Shown: positions 16,817 through 25,787, numbered from the stretch's first letter. The stretch is 64,000 bases of DNA from Sphingopyxis sp. PAMC25046 (GCF_004795895.1 NZ_CP039250.1:3720001-3784000), one strand, 5' to 3'. Notes: a model not told the origin generated them from the letters alone. Translations and numbers: made by a program.

Positions 16817-17932
16817 TTACATGCCCGAGTTCGGACCGTAAGTGATTTCCACGCGACGGTTCTGGTCGTTGCGGACACCATCGGCGGTCGCAACGGCCGG
16901 GCGGGTTTCGCCGAAGCCCTGCGCGCTGATCGAGCCATCCGAAATGCCACGAGCCGTCAGGTAGCTGCGAACCGCGTCGTTGCGGCGGTTCGACAGGCCG
17001 ACGTTGTACGTGGCCGAACCCGAACGGTCGGCGTGACCGGCGAGCATGACCTGCGTACCCGTGCAACCACGGTTGTAGGCGCTGATCGCGTTGTCGAGGG
17101 TCGAAGCCGCTTCCGGCGTGATGTTCGACTGATCCCAGTCGAAATACACGATGTACGGCCCAGGCGCGCATTCCACGACCGGCGGCGGCGGCGGAGGCGG
17201 CGGGGGCGGCGGGGGCGGCGGGGGCGGCGGGGGCGGAGCCGGCGGCGGCGGCGGCTCTGCACCACCGAAGTTGAACGTCAACGTGCCGAGGATCGAGTGC
17301 GAACGGAAGCGCGTCGAAACGTCGCGACCCGCCTGGTCGACCAGATCGAGGTTGTCGGCGTTGAAGAAACGATACTTCAGGCCGACATCGATGCTGTCGC
17401 TAAGCGGAGCGCGGACACCCGCGATCGCCTGCCAGGCAAAGCCCGTGTCCGAATCGTCGAGGAACGGGCCTGCCAGAACGGGTTCGACCGAAACGCGGGC
17501 AACACCGACACCACCGCCGACAAAGCCCTGAAGACCATCGTCGTCGCCGAAGTCGAGCAGACCGTTGACCATGAAGCTGAGTGCGTTCGAATCGCCGTTC
17601 AGATCAGCGCTACCGGTGAAAGCGCCGGTGCCGTCAGCGCGGCTCGGAATACCCGGGCTCGTGAAGCGGCCCGACTTGATGTCGGCTTCGCGGTAACCGA
17701 CTTCGACTTCCGCGCGGAAACCGCCGAAGTCATAACCGACGGTACCTTCGACATCATAGCCAGCGCGATGATCGAGCGTACCGGCATTGTTGAAGGTGCC
17801 GATATCGAGATCCAGGTCCTCGACGAGCATTGCGCCGGCACCAACACCAACATACCAGGAGTTGTCGCGCGCCAGAACCGGCGACGCCAGGGTGGTGGAG
17901 GCCAACGCCACAGCGACGGCAAGCTTCCTCAT
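16817..17932 (-). CDS. OmpA-family porin with poly-proline linker
   Basis: A 371-residue outer-membrane protein. After a cleavable signal peptide (ends near LASPVLA) comes an eight-stranded beta barrel of about 230 residues with alternating hydrophobic strands, then an extended Pro linker of about 25 residues, and a C-terminal OmpA domain that binds peptidoglycan (YFDWDQSNITPEA, GHADRSGS, NRRVEITYG). Start is ATG at 17932, with AAAGGGGAA as ribosome site. It is a major surface anchor protein in sphingomonads. The linker is encoded by short tandem repeats (see 17199-17234). Confidence 0.93.
   Translation of the reverse strand: MRKLAVAVALASTTLASPVLARDNSWYVGVGAGAMLVEDLDLDIGTFNNAGTLDHRAGYDVEGTVGYDFGGFRAEVEVGYREADIKSGRFTSPGIPSRADGTGAFTGSADLNGDSNALSFMVNGLLDFGDDDGLQGFVGGGVGVARVSVEPVLAGPFLDDSDTGFAWQAIAGVRAPLSDSIDVGLKYRFFNADNLDLVDQAGRDVSTRFRSHSILGTLTFNFGGAEPPPPPAPPPPPPPPPPPPPPPPPPPVVECAPGPYIVYFDWDQSNITPEAASTLDNAISAYNRGCTGTQVMLAGHADRSGSATYNVGLSNRRNDAVRSYLTARGISDGSISAQGFGETRPAVATADGVRNDQNRRVEITYGPNSGM
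17199..17234. repeat. Minisatellite in the ompA proline linker
   Basis: Four perfect copies of the 9-mer GGCGGGGGC (plus strand), inside a longer G/C-only stretch from about 17171 to 17257. All copies keep frame (9 = 3 codons) and encode Pro-Pro-Pro, so copy-number change would lengthen or shorten the linker without a frameshift. Confidence 0.9.
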
Positions 17933-18063
17933 AGTAATTCCCCTTTCAATTTGAGATATACGTCTCGGCAGACGTCCTACTCGCCGCTTTGGTTCCGTGC
18001 AAGTGAAACAAATCGTCAATCTGTTGCCAAAAAGTCGCACTTTTTCTGTCAACGCACGGAAAT

Positions 18064-18516
18064 TCAGCCTGAAATCAAGATACCCTCCGCGACAAGCTGC
18101 GCGATCAGCGCCGCGATCGCGCTCCGCGCTTCGGAATCGACCACCGAGCCGTCAGCGGGCGCGGCGACCATTGCCGGCTCGACCCATGCCCCGCCCTCGA
18201 ATCGGAGCCGCGCTCCATCGACGATCCGGATGACGCGCATCCCCTCGCGCGGCACCGTAAATCGCCAACCGCCCGACGTCCAGATCGCGATTGCATTGCC
18301 ACGCCCGGCCCAGGCCCCAGCCGGCGCTGCACCGACGACCCAGCATTCTCCGGCAACCGGATTCGCGGGCGGTGTCGCAAGCGGCCCCCCTTCGACCGTT
18401 GCGTGAACGAGCGCGTCGAGCAAGGTCAGAGCTTCGTTGTGAGTTACCTCCTTTTGCGCTTGCGCAACGGCAAGTAACGGTAACGCAAAGCGCGGCGTGA
18501 TCGGCATGTCGGTCAT
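18064..18516 (-). CDS. DUF2793 protein, last gene of the GTA-like cluster
   Basis: 150 residues of the DUF2793 family, usually found at the end of GTA or phage tail clusters of sphingomonads and rhodobacters. The opening TPRFALPLLAVAQAQKEVTHNEAL is shared within the family (quoted here in part: LPLLAVAQAQKEVTHNEA), and the centre is beta-rich with Trp residues (GECWVVG, IAIWTSGGWRF), which fits a tail-tip or receptor-binding role. It starts 9 bp after the megatron-like gene stop. Function is unproven. Confidence 0.85.
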   Translation of the reverse strand: MTDMPITPRFALPLLAVAQAQKEVTHNEALTLLDALVHATVEGGPLATPPANPVAGECWVVGAAPAGAWAGRGNAIAIWTSGGWRFTVPREGMRVIRIVDGARLRFEGGAWVEPAMVAAPADGSVVDSEARSAIAALIAQLVAEGILISG

Positions 18517-18525
18517 GATCTGTCC

Positions 18526-20703
18526 TTATGTCAAAGTCAGAAAGAGCGGTGGTGACTGAGAAAAATCCCCCGTTTGACGAATTTCCATCGCGTGTCCCGG
18601 TGCCAGCGCTGCCAACTCGTCGGCGCCGATATTCAGCGTCGGTGTCTCCAGTTCCCATGGCCCGACGCCGGGAACCGGCGGCACCATCGAAACGCGCCAC
18701 ATTTCCCGGGCTTCGCCCAGCGGCAGGTCGACATGATCGCGCCAGCCGGTGTCGACGCGGCTTCGTCTTGTCCATCCGATCGTGATTCCGCCCGCGCCGT
18801 CCTCGCGGACTTGCCCGTGTACGGGCGAAAGCGGTTGCAACGCTTGTCCGGCTGCCACTACCTCGATCTCGGTGAATGCAGTATCGTTCCGCGCGGCCCA
18901 TTGAAGCGCCGCACCCTCTCCCGCTGTCATCGCGGCAAGCACCTCGGGCAGCATCAGCAACGCCGGATCGTCGAGCAGGACAAATGGCTCGCCCACCGGA
19001 TGAATCAGCTGGCTCGCGGTCCCCGAACGCCCGCGGAGCAAGCGCGTCAAACGCCATATCCGCGGCCCCACGACCTCGGCCTCGCCGAACTGCAGCAGCT
19101 CGCCGCCCACCATTGCCCGGTTGGCACCAGCCAGCAGCGCGGCATCGTCAACCGATTCGAGCATCATCGACGAATTGACCAGTTCGACCGTCACCGTGCC
19201 GACAAGATCGAACAGGCTTTCGTTCCCCATCGTCAGCGGCGCGGTAAGCAGGCCGAGCGCTGCCGCCGGGCGCAACGATCCCACGGAGACCGGTTCGGCC
19301 CCGGGCGACGCGACAAACCAGCAATCGGCGCCACGCCAACCATCGTTGCTACCCGCCCCGGCGATCAGGATTCTAGGCGTCGAGGCGGCGAAGCTCCCCG
19401 CGTTGGGAAGATCGAACAGGTGAACCATGCCGGCGGCGTCGGGCCAGTCGGGAGCGCCGACCGGAACGCCTGGCGCTGCCGGAAGCTCGGCGGCGGGCAG
19501 CGGTTGGTGGCGTCGCAATTCGAGCGAGATTTCGTTCCCGCGCACTATCCGCCCCACCAGCCGCCAGCGGCTCCCGTCGGCGTCGACGACAACCCCTCCG
19601 ACGGTTAGCACCAGCGCGGCCAGGTCGGCGTGCCGAATCACTGTCTCGCGCTCGTCCGCAGCGGCGGAGGCCAGGCGTTGCGCCAGCGCCCGCGCCGACG
19701 ACGCCGGCAGCACCGCCGGCAGGTCGATCCGTTCCTCGTGTGCGCCGCCGCCCGCGACCCGGCTCGTCTGCTGGCCGAGCTGAAAATCGCGCTCCGGCTC
19801 ATAGTGGCGCAGGCGAACCATCCCCGGCAGCGACGACAAGGGCGCGCGTTTCCGCTCGGCGCAATCGCCAGCAGCGTCGTTCCGCCGCGCTTCGAAAAAG
19901 CCGCTCAGCGCCGGCACGTCGCCTGCTCCTGTCGCCGGCGCCAAATGCCAGCCCTCGGGCCCGCTCGCCAGCCGCACTCCGTCGGCATCGAACAGCGGCG
20001 CCAGCGCGTCGCGTGCCCGGTCGCCCGACGCCGCATAGCCCGAAAAGGGCCATTCGCCGCCACAGCGCCCCACATCTCCAAGCAGTTCGTCGCCGATCAG
20101 CCCGACGTCGATACTCCCCACATCGGCCTCTACCTCGAAGGTCAGCGACGGGATCCGGTTGCCAAACGCCCCCAGTTCGAGTTCCTCGAAGACCGCGTAC
20201 GACAGCCCGCGAAACGCGCTCGCCGACGCGATCCCCAGCGCCGACGCGATCAACGGATCGGCCTCCTGATCCTCGCTCCCGTCATACCAGCGAAAGGTGC
20301 AGCGTTCGCGAAAACTGCCGCTCGTCCCGCGCAGCAGATTGCCGTCGGCCCAGATGCGCTTGATCGCGCGGACGGGGCGCGACGACAGTGCGATCGCCAG
20401 CGATACGGCATAGCTATATTCGCTCGTCGACGGCCGCCCCTTGCCGCCCCCGCGCTTGGCCCGCCGCTCGATCAGGTCGGTGGCCCAGATCACGCTGCCC
20501 GCGACGCGCATCGTCCCGAACAATTGCGGGATCTGCTGGCCATAGATCGACGCCTGGACCTTCAAATCGGCGAGCCGCGGCCCCTCGCGCGCCTTGGGCT
20601 TGAATATCTGGGCGTCGACCTGCTGCCCGACCGTCGCGCCGATCGCGGCGCCCACCGGGCCCGCGACAATCCCGCCCACCACCGTCAGCACCAAAGTCGC
20701 CAT
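18526..20703 (-). CDS. GTA megatron-like tail hub protein (gp15-like), shortened
   Basis: 725 residues. The N-terminus MATLVLTVVGGIVAGPVGAA is a glycine-rich hydrophobic helix, followed by a block KVQASIYGQQIPQLFGTMRV that matches the start of GTA gp15/phage tail-hub proteins; the rest is beta-rich Phage-tail_3-like with a C-terminal Trp/Arg-containing domain. In the Rhodobacter GTA the equivalent protein is about 1300 residues (from memory) and carries a TIM-barrel glycosidase-like domain near the N-terminus; that domain is missing here. The ATG at 20703 is chosen over upstream frames because the family begins there. Cell-contact and DNA delivery is the expected role. Confidence 0.85.
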   Translation of the reverse strand: MATLVLTVVGGIVAGPVGAAIGATVGQQVDAQIFKPKAREGPRLADLKVQASIYGQQIPQLFGTMRVAGSVIWATDLIERRAKRGGGKGRPSTSEYSYAVSLAIALSSRPVRAIKRIWADGNLLRGTSGSFRERCTFRWYDGSEDQEADPLIASALGIASASAFRGLSYAVFEELELGAFGNRIPSLTFEVEADVGSIDVGLIGDELLGDVGRCGGEWPFSGYAASGDRARDALAPLFDADGVRLASGPEGWHLAPATGAGDVPALSGFFEARRNDAAGDCAERKRAPLSSLPGMVRLRHYEPERDFQLGQQTSRVAGGGAHEERIDLPAVLPASSARALAQRLASAAADERETVIRHADLAALVLTVGGVVVDADGSRWRLVGRIVRGNEISLELRRHQPLPAAELPAAPGVPVGAPDWPDAAGMVHLFDLPNAGSFAASTPRILIAGAGSNDGWRGADCWFVASPGAEPVSVGSLRPAAALGLLTAPLTMGNESLFDLVGTVTVELVNSSMMLESVDDAALLAGANRAMVGGELLQFGEAEVVGPRIWRLTRLLRGRSGTASQLIHPVGEPFVLLDDPALLMLPEVLAAMTAGEGAALQWAARNDTAFTEIEVVAAGQALQPLSPVHGQVREDGAGGITIGWTRRSRVDTGWRDHVDLPLGEAREMWRVSMVPPVPGVGPWELETPTLNIGADELAALAPGHAMEIRQTGDFSQSPPLFLTLT

Positions 20704-20713
20704 TGCCGTCCCC

Positions 20714-21115
20714 TTATGAAAGCCGCCATCGCCCGGCGCCGCGCACGCCCAAGTCGAGCGGCGTCTCGACCACCTTGCGCAGCCCCGCATGAGCATGAAT
20801 GAAAGTCTCGCGCCCGATCAGGCCGAGATGATATTGCCGCGCCGGAAGCACGATCAGCGCGACATCGCCGGGACGCACCGCATCGCCAGCGCCGACAAAA
20901 CCCGCAGCAGCGAGCGAGCCCTCGATCCGATCGAGGCCCCAGCCGCGCAGCGGATAAGCCGCCGGCCGCGCCAGCCGCCGTCCCGCCGCCGCATAAGCCG
21001 CCCATACCAGTCCGACACAATCGAGCCCCGTCGCCGGATCCTTCCCCTGCGGCCGGAACCGCGCCCCCACCATCGCACGGGCCGCGCGAAAGGCGGCCTC
21101 ACCGCAATCAGCCAC
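20714..21115 (-). CDS. NlpC/P60-family tail peptidase (GTA gp14-like)
   Basis: 133 residues with the NlpC/P60 catalytic Cys in GLDCVGLVWAAY and the His in QYHLGLIG, so it probably cuts peptidoglycan cross-bridges during injection through the recipient wall. The length is that of GTA gp14. It overlaps the DUF2163 gene by 8 bp and ends 10 bp before the megatron-like gene. Confidence 0.9.
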   Translation of the reverse strand: MADCGEAAFRAARAMVGARFRPQGKDPATGLDCVGLVWAAYAAAGRRLARPAAYPLRGWGLDRIEGSLAAAGFVGAGDAVRPGDVALIVLPARQYHLGLIGRETFIHAHAGLRKVVETPLDLGVRGAGRWRLS

Positions 21116-21929
21116 CGGGATAGCGCGTCAGCAAATCATTGCCCGGCAGATGCGCCTCGCCGCGAAAATTGATCGCATTGGCAAAGCGGTCGCGGCACGT
21201 CGCAAGCTGCTTGTCGCATCCCTCGACCAGCCGCACGCGCACCGGTGCCGCTGGTTCGAACGCCGGCGCCTCGGCGAGATGAAGACTTTCTCCGTCCGCG
21301 GAAATCACAGGGCTTTCCAGGCCGCAATTGGCGCCCTCGATCCACGACAAGCTGCCAAAAGCCATGCCGCCCACCGCCGCGTCGAGCGTCACCACGCGCC
21401 CGTCGACCGCCAGCACCCGCCGGATATGCGTGCGCGGCGCCAGATCGACGCGGCACGCGCGGTCGCCGAGCATTGCGCGGCACGAGGGCGAGGTCGCCGG
21501 GCATACCGGCCGGTCGAGCAGCCGCGTCACGCCTTGCAGCTCGGCGGCAAAGGCCGTCCCGCGCTGCTCGATCGCCCCTAATGATCCGCGCGCGACCGTC
21601 ACCGGCGCCGCCTCCGGCGCGGTCCAGTCGGTGACGAACAGCTCGAGTTCCGCCCCGTCCCATCGCCCCGCTTCCAGATCGCGCGCGGCGATCGCGTCAC
21701 TCGCGATTGCGCCCTCCAGGTCCATCGTCGCGGCGTCGATGCCGTCGTTCGTCTCGATCGCCGAGGGTTTCATCCCCGGCGCCGCGCGATAGGCCAAGCC
21801 GCCGACTACCAAATCGCGGTCGTGCGAGGTGAAGCCGATCGCGATCCCGTCGCGCCGCGCCAACCGCCAGCACCAGGCGAGCGTCACCAACTCCTCGCGC
21901 AGCCAGCCGGGCGCTTCCATCATCACCAT
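21108..21929 (-). CDS. DUF2163 family tail hub protein (GTA gp13-like)
   Basis: 273 residues. The DUF2163 N-terminus (WCWRLARRDGIAIGFTSHD) and the C-terminal Cys-rich segment (GCDKQLATCRDRF) match the GTA/phage BR0599-type hub protein that binds an iron-sulfur cluster in Rhodobacter GTA through four Cys; Cys residues are seen in CPATSPSCRAMLGDRACRVD (quoted to 20), SWIEGANCG and the terminal block. The ATG at 21929 is followed by in-frame ATGs at 21923 and 21920; any could be used. Confidence 0.9.
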   Translation of the reverse strand: MVMMEAPGWLREELVTLAWCWRLARRDGIAIGFTSHDRDLVVGGLAYRAAPGMKPSAIETNDGIDAATMDLEGAIASDAIAARDLEAGRWDGAELELFVTDWTAPEAAPVTVARGSLGAIEQRGTAFAAELQGVTRLLDRPVCPATSPSCRAMLGDRACRVDLAPRTHIRRVLAVDGRVVTLDAAVGGMAFGSLSWIEGANCGLESPVISADGESLHLAEAPAFEPAAPVRVRLVEGCDKQLATCRDRFANAINFRGEAHLPGNDLLTRYPGG

Positions 21930-24262
21930 GGCGCCCGCACCTCGACCAGCGGCACGCTCGCCAATTCGCCCGCGAGAAAGGTCGCGCGGCTCGCCTCCAG
22001 CCGGTCTTCGGCAAATCGCACCGGCACATCGAACAGAAAGCCCGCGCGCACCGCGACCCCCGGCCCCGGCGCGGCGTCGAGCGACACCTCGCCATCGTCG
22101 GTGATCAGGAACGCCGCCGTCTCGATCCCGTCGACCGCGACGCGCACGCTCCCTTCGACCGGCAGCCGGATCGGGCGGACCTGTTCGGCATCGCCCTCGC
22201 CATAGCGCTTCACCAGCGCGAACTGCCGCCGTTCCCCGTCGCCCAGACCGAGCAGCTGATCGTCCGCCGCCGGCAGACCGCCGTCGGCGGCCGAACTCCC
22301 GTCGAAGGGATCGCGAAAGCGAAACCCCCGCGCCGCGCCGCGCCGCGCGCGAAAGAAATCGGTCAGTGCGCGCACATCGGTTTCGGACCGGATTCCCGGC
22401 CCCGCGTCATAACGCATCCGCGGCTCGGCCCATTCGCTCGCGCGCTGCTCATGCCCCGATGGCGAACTCACGATCTGGGTCGAAAATTCGGTGACGACCA
22501 CCGCTTCGCGCCCGATCGCGAGCGGAAAATCCACCGCATCGAAAGCCTGCACATCATCCTCCCCGTCAAAGATCACGAACCCGTCGCGCGCCACCTGCGG
22601 CAGCGCCCAGATAAAGGCGCGCGCCACCCCCGCGCGCCGCGCCGCGCCAGCCGCCTCGGCAATCGCCGCCCACCCGGCGCGCTGCTCGGGCAACAGCACG
22701 AAGCCCGAAAAATAATGCTGCTCATGGGCTGGATAGCCGAGCCGTACCGTCATCGCCGTCCGCGCGCCCGCCGTTTCCACGCCGCGCCCGCCGGTTACCC
22801 AGTCATAATCCTCCAGTTGCAGCACGTCGAAGGCCGGCGCTGCCCACCCTAACGGCACATTGGCGCGGCGCAGCGCGGGCGCCGCGGGGTCGAGGACCGT
22901 CGGCAGATAGACTAGCAGATGGCTAACCAGCCCCGTCGCGTCCGCCTCATCGCGCGCCGCCGCAACCAGCGCCGTTGTCGACGCCGCAAGCAGCGCCCCC
23001 AACGCATCGAGCATCGCCAGTTGCGACGCGTCCAGCATCCCGCGCACATCGGCGATCGGCACGCTGGCGCTGCCCAGCGCCGCCGTCGTCGCGGCATCAT
23101 AGGCGCATATCCGCCCTTCGCCCGCGATCCACCACCACGGTTCGCCGACCTGGAATTTCAGGTCGAGTCCCGCCGCCGCGCCGATTGCGACGAACGCGCG
23201 TGCGACCGACTGCAAATATCCCATCGCCTCGTCATTCGCGGGGGACAGCAAGGTCGACGGAGGCTCCCACCCGGTCAGCGCCGGCGACCCGTCGCTCGCG
23301 CGCTGCTTCCAGTTTTCCGGGCAATAGGCATCGAACAGCTCGTAGGAGAGCGACCAGATCACTCCCAGCCCCGCCGCTTCGCATGCCGCCGCGAACGCCG
23401 CGTGCCACGCTGCGCTCGGCGCATTGAGCGCGCCGCCCGCAACGCCGACATGAAATGCGCCCTCCGCCGCCTCGAGCCGCATATAATGGCTCATCCCGAC
23501 ATAATGGACGATGTCGCCGCGATAGCCGAGCTGCACGACCTGCCGCACCAGCCGCGCGGGCGTCAGATGATAGCTGTCGTCATAGCCGCTCGCGATGCCC
23601 AGCCCCCCGTCTGCCGGGTCCAGCTCGGGCATCACCACATCGCCGATCGCAAGCACCGATCCCGATCCCGAGCAGACGATCTCGCTCATCTCGGCCCAGC
23701 CCTGCACGGGGGCCGGCAGCACGCCATCGCCGCCGTCATAGACCGGTGGCACCAGCGAAATGAACATCCGGTCGATATCGCCCGCCCACACGGGGTCGGC
23801 TTCGCCGGGCAACAGAAACCCGCCGGCCAGCGCATCGAAATCGAGTGTGACGATGGCGTCTTCCGCCGCCCCCTCGGCGTAATTCCACAGCCGCACATAC
23901 CAGGCGCGAGCGCTCCCCGCGGCGTCGCGCCCCTCGATCGTCAGCGTCGGCCCGTGCAGCGCATCGAGCGGCTTAACCCCGCCCGACCGCCAGCGGAAGC
24001 TCAGCCGTGCGTGCCGGAAATCGCGTTTCGTCTCATAGGCGAGCAGCGGGTGATCCCAACGATCCTCGCTCTCCCAGATCAGCCCCGCCAGATCCTGCTT
24101 CCGATAAAAGACCGCCTCAACGCGCAGGGCGTCAGGCGCGTCGCTCGTCACGCTCGCCATCATCGGCCGCGCGAAATCGACCGTCCAGAACCTCGGGTCG
24201 AACCGCTTGAGCCAGGTTTTCCGATGATGCGGCTCGGCGGCCGAAACCAGCGCCCAGCCCAT
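21923..24262 (-). CDS. GTA distal tail protein (DUF2460, gp12-like) fused to large N-terminal domain
   Basis: 779 residues. The C-terminal ~192 residues (from about 588, starting VVVTEFSTQIVSS) are a standard DUF2460/gp12 distal tail protein with RYDAGPGIRS and FRFRDPFDGS. The N-terminal ~587 residues form two extra domains: a beta-rich jelly-roll-like part (to ~180) and an alpha/beta part with features of a glycoside-hydrolase TIM barrel (VIWSLSYELF, KFQVGEPWWW, FDVLQLEDYDWV, RAFIWALPQVA), with the acidic residues in GEPWWW and QLEDYDW as possible catalytic groups. In Rhodobacter GTA, gp12 is only about 200 residues. ATG at 24262 overlaps the preceding stop (TGATG). Confidence 0.85.
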   Translation of the reverse strand: MGWALVSAAEPHHRKTWLKRFDPRFWTVDFARPMMASVTSDAPDALRVEAVFYRKQDLAGLIWESEDRWDHPLLAYETKRDFRHARLSFRWRSGGVKPLDALHGPTLTIEGRDAAGSARAWYVRLWNYAEGAAEDAIVTLDFDALAGGFLLPGEADPVWAGDIDRMFISLVPPVYDGGDGVLPAPVQGWAEMSEIVCSGSGSVLAIGDVVMPELDPADGGLGIASGYDDSYHLTPARLVRQVVQLGYRGDIVHYVGMSHYMRLEAAEGAFHVGVAGGALNAPSAAWHAAFAAACEAAGLGVIWSLSYELFDAYCPENWKQRASDGSPALTGWEPPSTLLSPANDEAMGYLQSVARAFVAIGAAAGLDLKFQVGEPWWWIAGEGRICAYDAATTAALGSASVPIADVRGMLDASQLAMLDALGALLAASTTALVAAARDEADATGLVSHLLVYLPTVLDPAAPALRRANVPLGWAAPAFDVLQLEDYDWVTGGRGVETAGARTAMTVRLGYPAHEQHYFSGFVLLPEQRAGWAAIAEAAGAARRAGVARAFIWALPQVARDGFVIFDGEDDVQAFDAVDFPLAIGREAVVVTEFSTQIVSSPSGHEQRASEWAEPRMRYDAGPGIRSETDVRALTDFFRARRGAARGFRFRDPFDGSSAADGGLPAADDQLLGLGDGERRQFALVKRYGEGDAEQVRPIRLPVEGSVRVAVDGIETAAFLITDDGEVSLDAAPGPGVAVRAGFLFDVPVRFAEDRLEASRATFLAGELASVPLVEVRAPW

Positions 24263-24828
24263 CAATCCTCTCCGCTTGCCACCGCGCGCCGCACCGCACG
24301 GGCCAGCTGCCGCCCCGTCTGCGCCAGCCGCTGCGGCTCGCTGCCTGCCTCGCCCCGCACATTCACCGTGATCGCGATGTTGCGCACGCCCCCGCCCGCC
24401 GCCTCGATCCGCCCGCTCGCGGTCGGCACGAACAGCTCGGGCCCGCGCTCGCCGACGCGATAGGCCCGCCCCGCGCTCACCGGCCCACCCGTCGCCCGGC
24501 CCGGCGCGCCGAACAGCGCCATCGCGATCGACGTACCCAGCGACAGCAGCCCCCCGCCGCCCGATCCGCCGCTCGCCGCGCCGATACCGTTCGAAATCGC
24601 CGCGCGCGCAATATCGGCCATCACCGACAGCGCGAGCCGCTTCAGATCCTCGAACCCCATCTTGCCGCTCACGATCGCGCGCGACAGCGCCCGCTCGATC
24701 GCACGCCCCGCGCGATCGGCTTCGACGACCAGCGGCCCGCCCAGTTCGGCGCGCAGCGCCGCTATGTCGCGCCGGAACGCTCCGGTATCGGCGCGCACCG
24801 CGACGATCATTTCGTCCACCTCATCCAT
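24262..24828 (-). CDS. Short phage tail tape-measure protein (GTA gp11-like)
   Basis: 188 residues, predicted to set tail length. The N-terminal part begins with an acidic helix (MDEVDEMIVAVRADTGAFRR) typical of tape measure start, then a Gly-rich hydrophobic centre (SGGSGGGGLLSLG) and GPELFVPTASGR, a C-terminal tape-measure signature. Phage tape measures are usually 500-1500 residues; the small size matches the short GTA homologue (about 220). Gene overlaps: 8 bp with the upstream chaperone, 1 bp with the downstream distal tail gene. Confidence 0.88.
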   Translation of the reverse strand: MDEVDEMIVAVRADTGAFRRDIAALRAELGGPLVVEADRAGRAIERALSRAIVSGKMGFEDLKRLALSVMADIARAAISNGIGAASGGSGGGGLLSLGTSIAMALFGAPGRATGGPVSAGRAYRVGERGPELFVPTASGRIEAAGGGVRNIAITVNVRGEAGSEPQRLAQTGRQLARAVRRAVASGED

Positions 24829-25024
24829 CGGGAAATCTCTCCATCATCGCCGTCAGCGCCGCACCGTCGAAACAGGTCGCCTCGCCGGGGTCGACCCACC
24901 CCGCCAGCGCCGCGCGGACGTCGGCCGGCGTCGCCGCCCAGAACTCGCCCGGCCGCCATCCCGCGACGCGTGCCATCACCCCTGCGAGCCTGATCGCTGC
25001 GGGGCCAAGCCGATCGTCCGCCAC
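24821..25024 (-). CDS. Phage tail assembly chaperone (TIGR02216-like, gp10.1)
   Basis: 67 residues with GWRPGEFWAATPADVRAAL near the centre (family TIGR02216/Phage_TAC_6). It probably aids loading of the tape measure into the tube. Starts with GTG at 25024, 1 bp after the upstream stop. Overlap of 8 bp with the tape measure gene supports a coupled expression. Confidence 0.85.
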   Translation of the reverse strand: MADDRLGPAAIRLAGVMARVAGWRPGEFWAATPADVRAALAGWVDPGEATCFDGAALTAMMERFPDG

Positions 25025-25025
25025 C

Positions 25026-25337
25026 TCATCGTCCCTGCAATATCTGTCCCAGCAGCACGCGCAGCGCCGGGGTCACGGCAGCCAGTCCCTCGGCGACCAC
25101 CGCCTCGCCCACCGCTTCGCGCGTCAAGGCCTCGGGCCGCTCCTTAACGCAATGCCAGAACAGCCCCGCCAACTCGCCCAGCCCCAACCGCCCCTCGGCC
25201 GCCCGTTCGACCAGGCCGAAGAGCGGCCCCAGCTCGGCCTCGGCGGCGACCAGCGCCGCAAAGCTCGGCCGCAGCACCAGCCGCCGCCCGCCGACCGTCA
25301 GTTCCGCCTCGCCGCGAAGCGCGTTGGCCCCGCTCAC
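25026..25337 (-). CDS. GTA gp10-family tail assembly chaperone (Phage_TAC_11-like)
   Basis: 103 residues with an N-terminal pair of beta strands (GEAELTVGGRRLVLRPSFA) followed by helices, as in the GTA gp10 family, and a helical C-terminal half with VFDL-type pattern replaced by LGELAGLFWHCVKE. Likely the first of two tail assembly chaperones. It overlaps the major tail protein gene by 4 bp (ATGA). Confidence 0.87.
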   Translation of the reverse strand: MSGANALRGEAELTVGGRRLVLRPSFAALVAAEAELGPLFGLVERAAEGRLGLGELAGLFWHCVKERPEALTREAVGEAVVAEGLAAVTPALRVLLGQILQGR

Positions 25338-25741
25338 AGGCTCACCACCGCGCCGCTCGATTCCAGGTTCAGCGTGTAATTGCGCTCGCCATTATAATCG
25401 CCGGCATAGTCGAGCCGCGTGACGAGGAAACGCCCGCGCATCCGCTCGCCACTTTCGAAGCTCAGCTCATAATCGTCGATGGTCCCCGACAAGGCATGGC
25501 CGCGCAGCCGCACCTCGGCGTCCGAACCCGTAAAAATGCCCGCCGCGCTCACCGACACCGACCGGACGCCTGCGCCCGACAGCAGCTCGCGCCACCCGCC
25601 CGAATCCTTGGTCGTGACATTCACCGCTTCGCCGTTCACCGACAGCTGGGTGGTGCGCAGACCCGCGACCGTGCGATAGGTCGGTGGCGCTTCGCCGTCG
25701 CCGACCTTGAGCAGAAAATCGCTCCCATTTTCGATAGCCAT
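25334..25741 (-). CDS. Major tail tube protein (TP901-1 family, gp9-like)
   Basis: 135 residues. The start AIENGSDFLLKVGDG and the segment TTQLSVNGEAVNVTTKDSGGW with WRELLSGAGVRSVSVSA are diagnostic of the TP901-1/GTA gp9 tail tube proteins, which stack as hexameric rings of the tail. RBS GAGGAGA lies 9 bp before the ATG at 25741. The gene sits directly beside a divergent inserted gene. Confidence 0.93.
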   Translation of the reverse strand: MAIENGSDFLLKVGDGEAPPTYRTVAGLRTTQLSVNGEAVNVTTKDSGGWRELLSGAGVRSVSVSAAGIFTGSDAEVRLRGHALSGTIDDYELSFESGERMRGRFLVTRLDYAGDYNGERNYTLNLESSGAVVSL

Positions 25742-25759
25742 CGTCTAATCTCCTCAAAA

Positions 25760-25765
25760 TATAAT
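25760..25765 (+). promoter_or_regulatory. Candidate -10 box (TATAAT) for inserted gene at 25788
   Basis: A perfect TATAAT sits 22 bp before the start codon at 25788. No good -35 box is found at 16-18 bp, so this is only a candidate. It also lies inside the leader of the gp9-like gene on the other strand. Confidence 0.35.
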
Positions 25766-25787
25766 CATGCGGATGGGGAGTCGCAGG

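Noticed and set aside
22919..24463. A 514-codon plus-strand frame in the GTA distal tail gene
   Set aside because: Arg-rich shadow of the minus-strand 779-residue protein, whose C-terminus is a clear DUF2460 domain.
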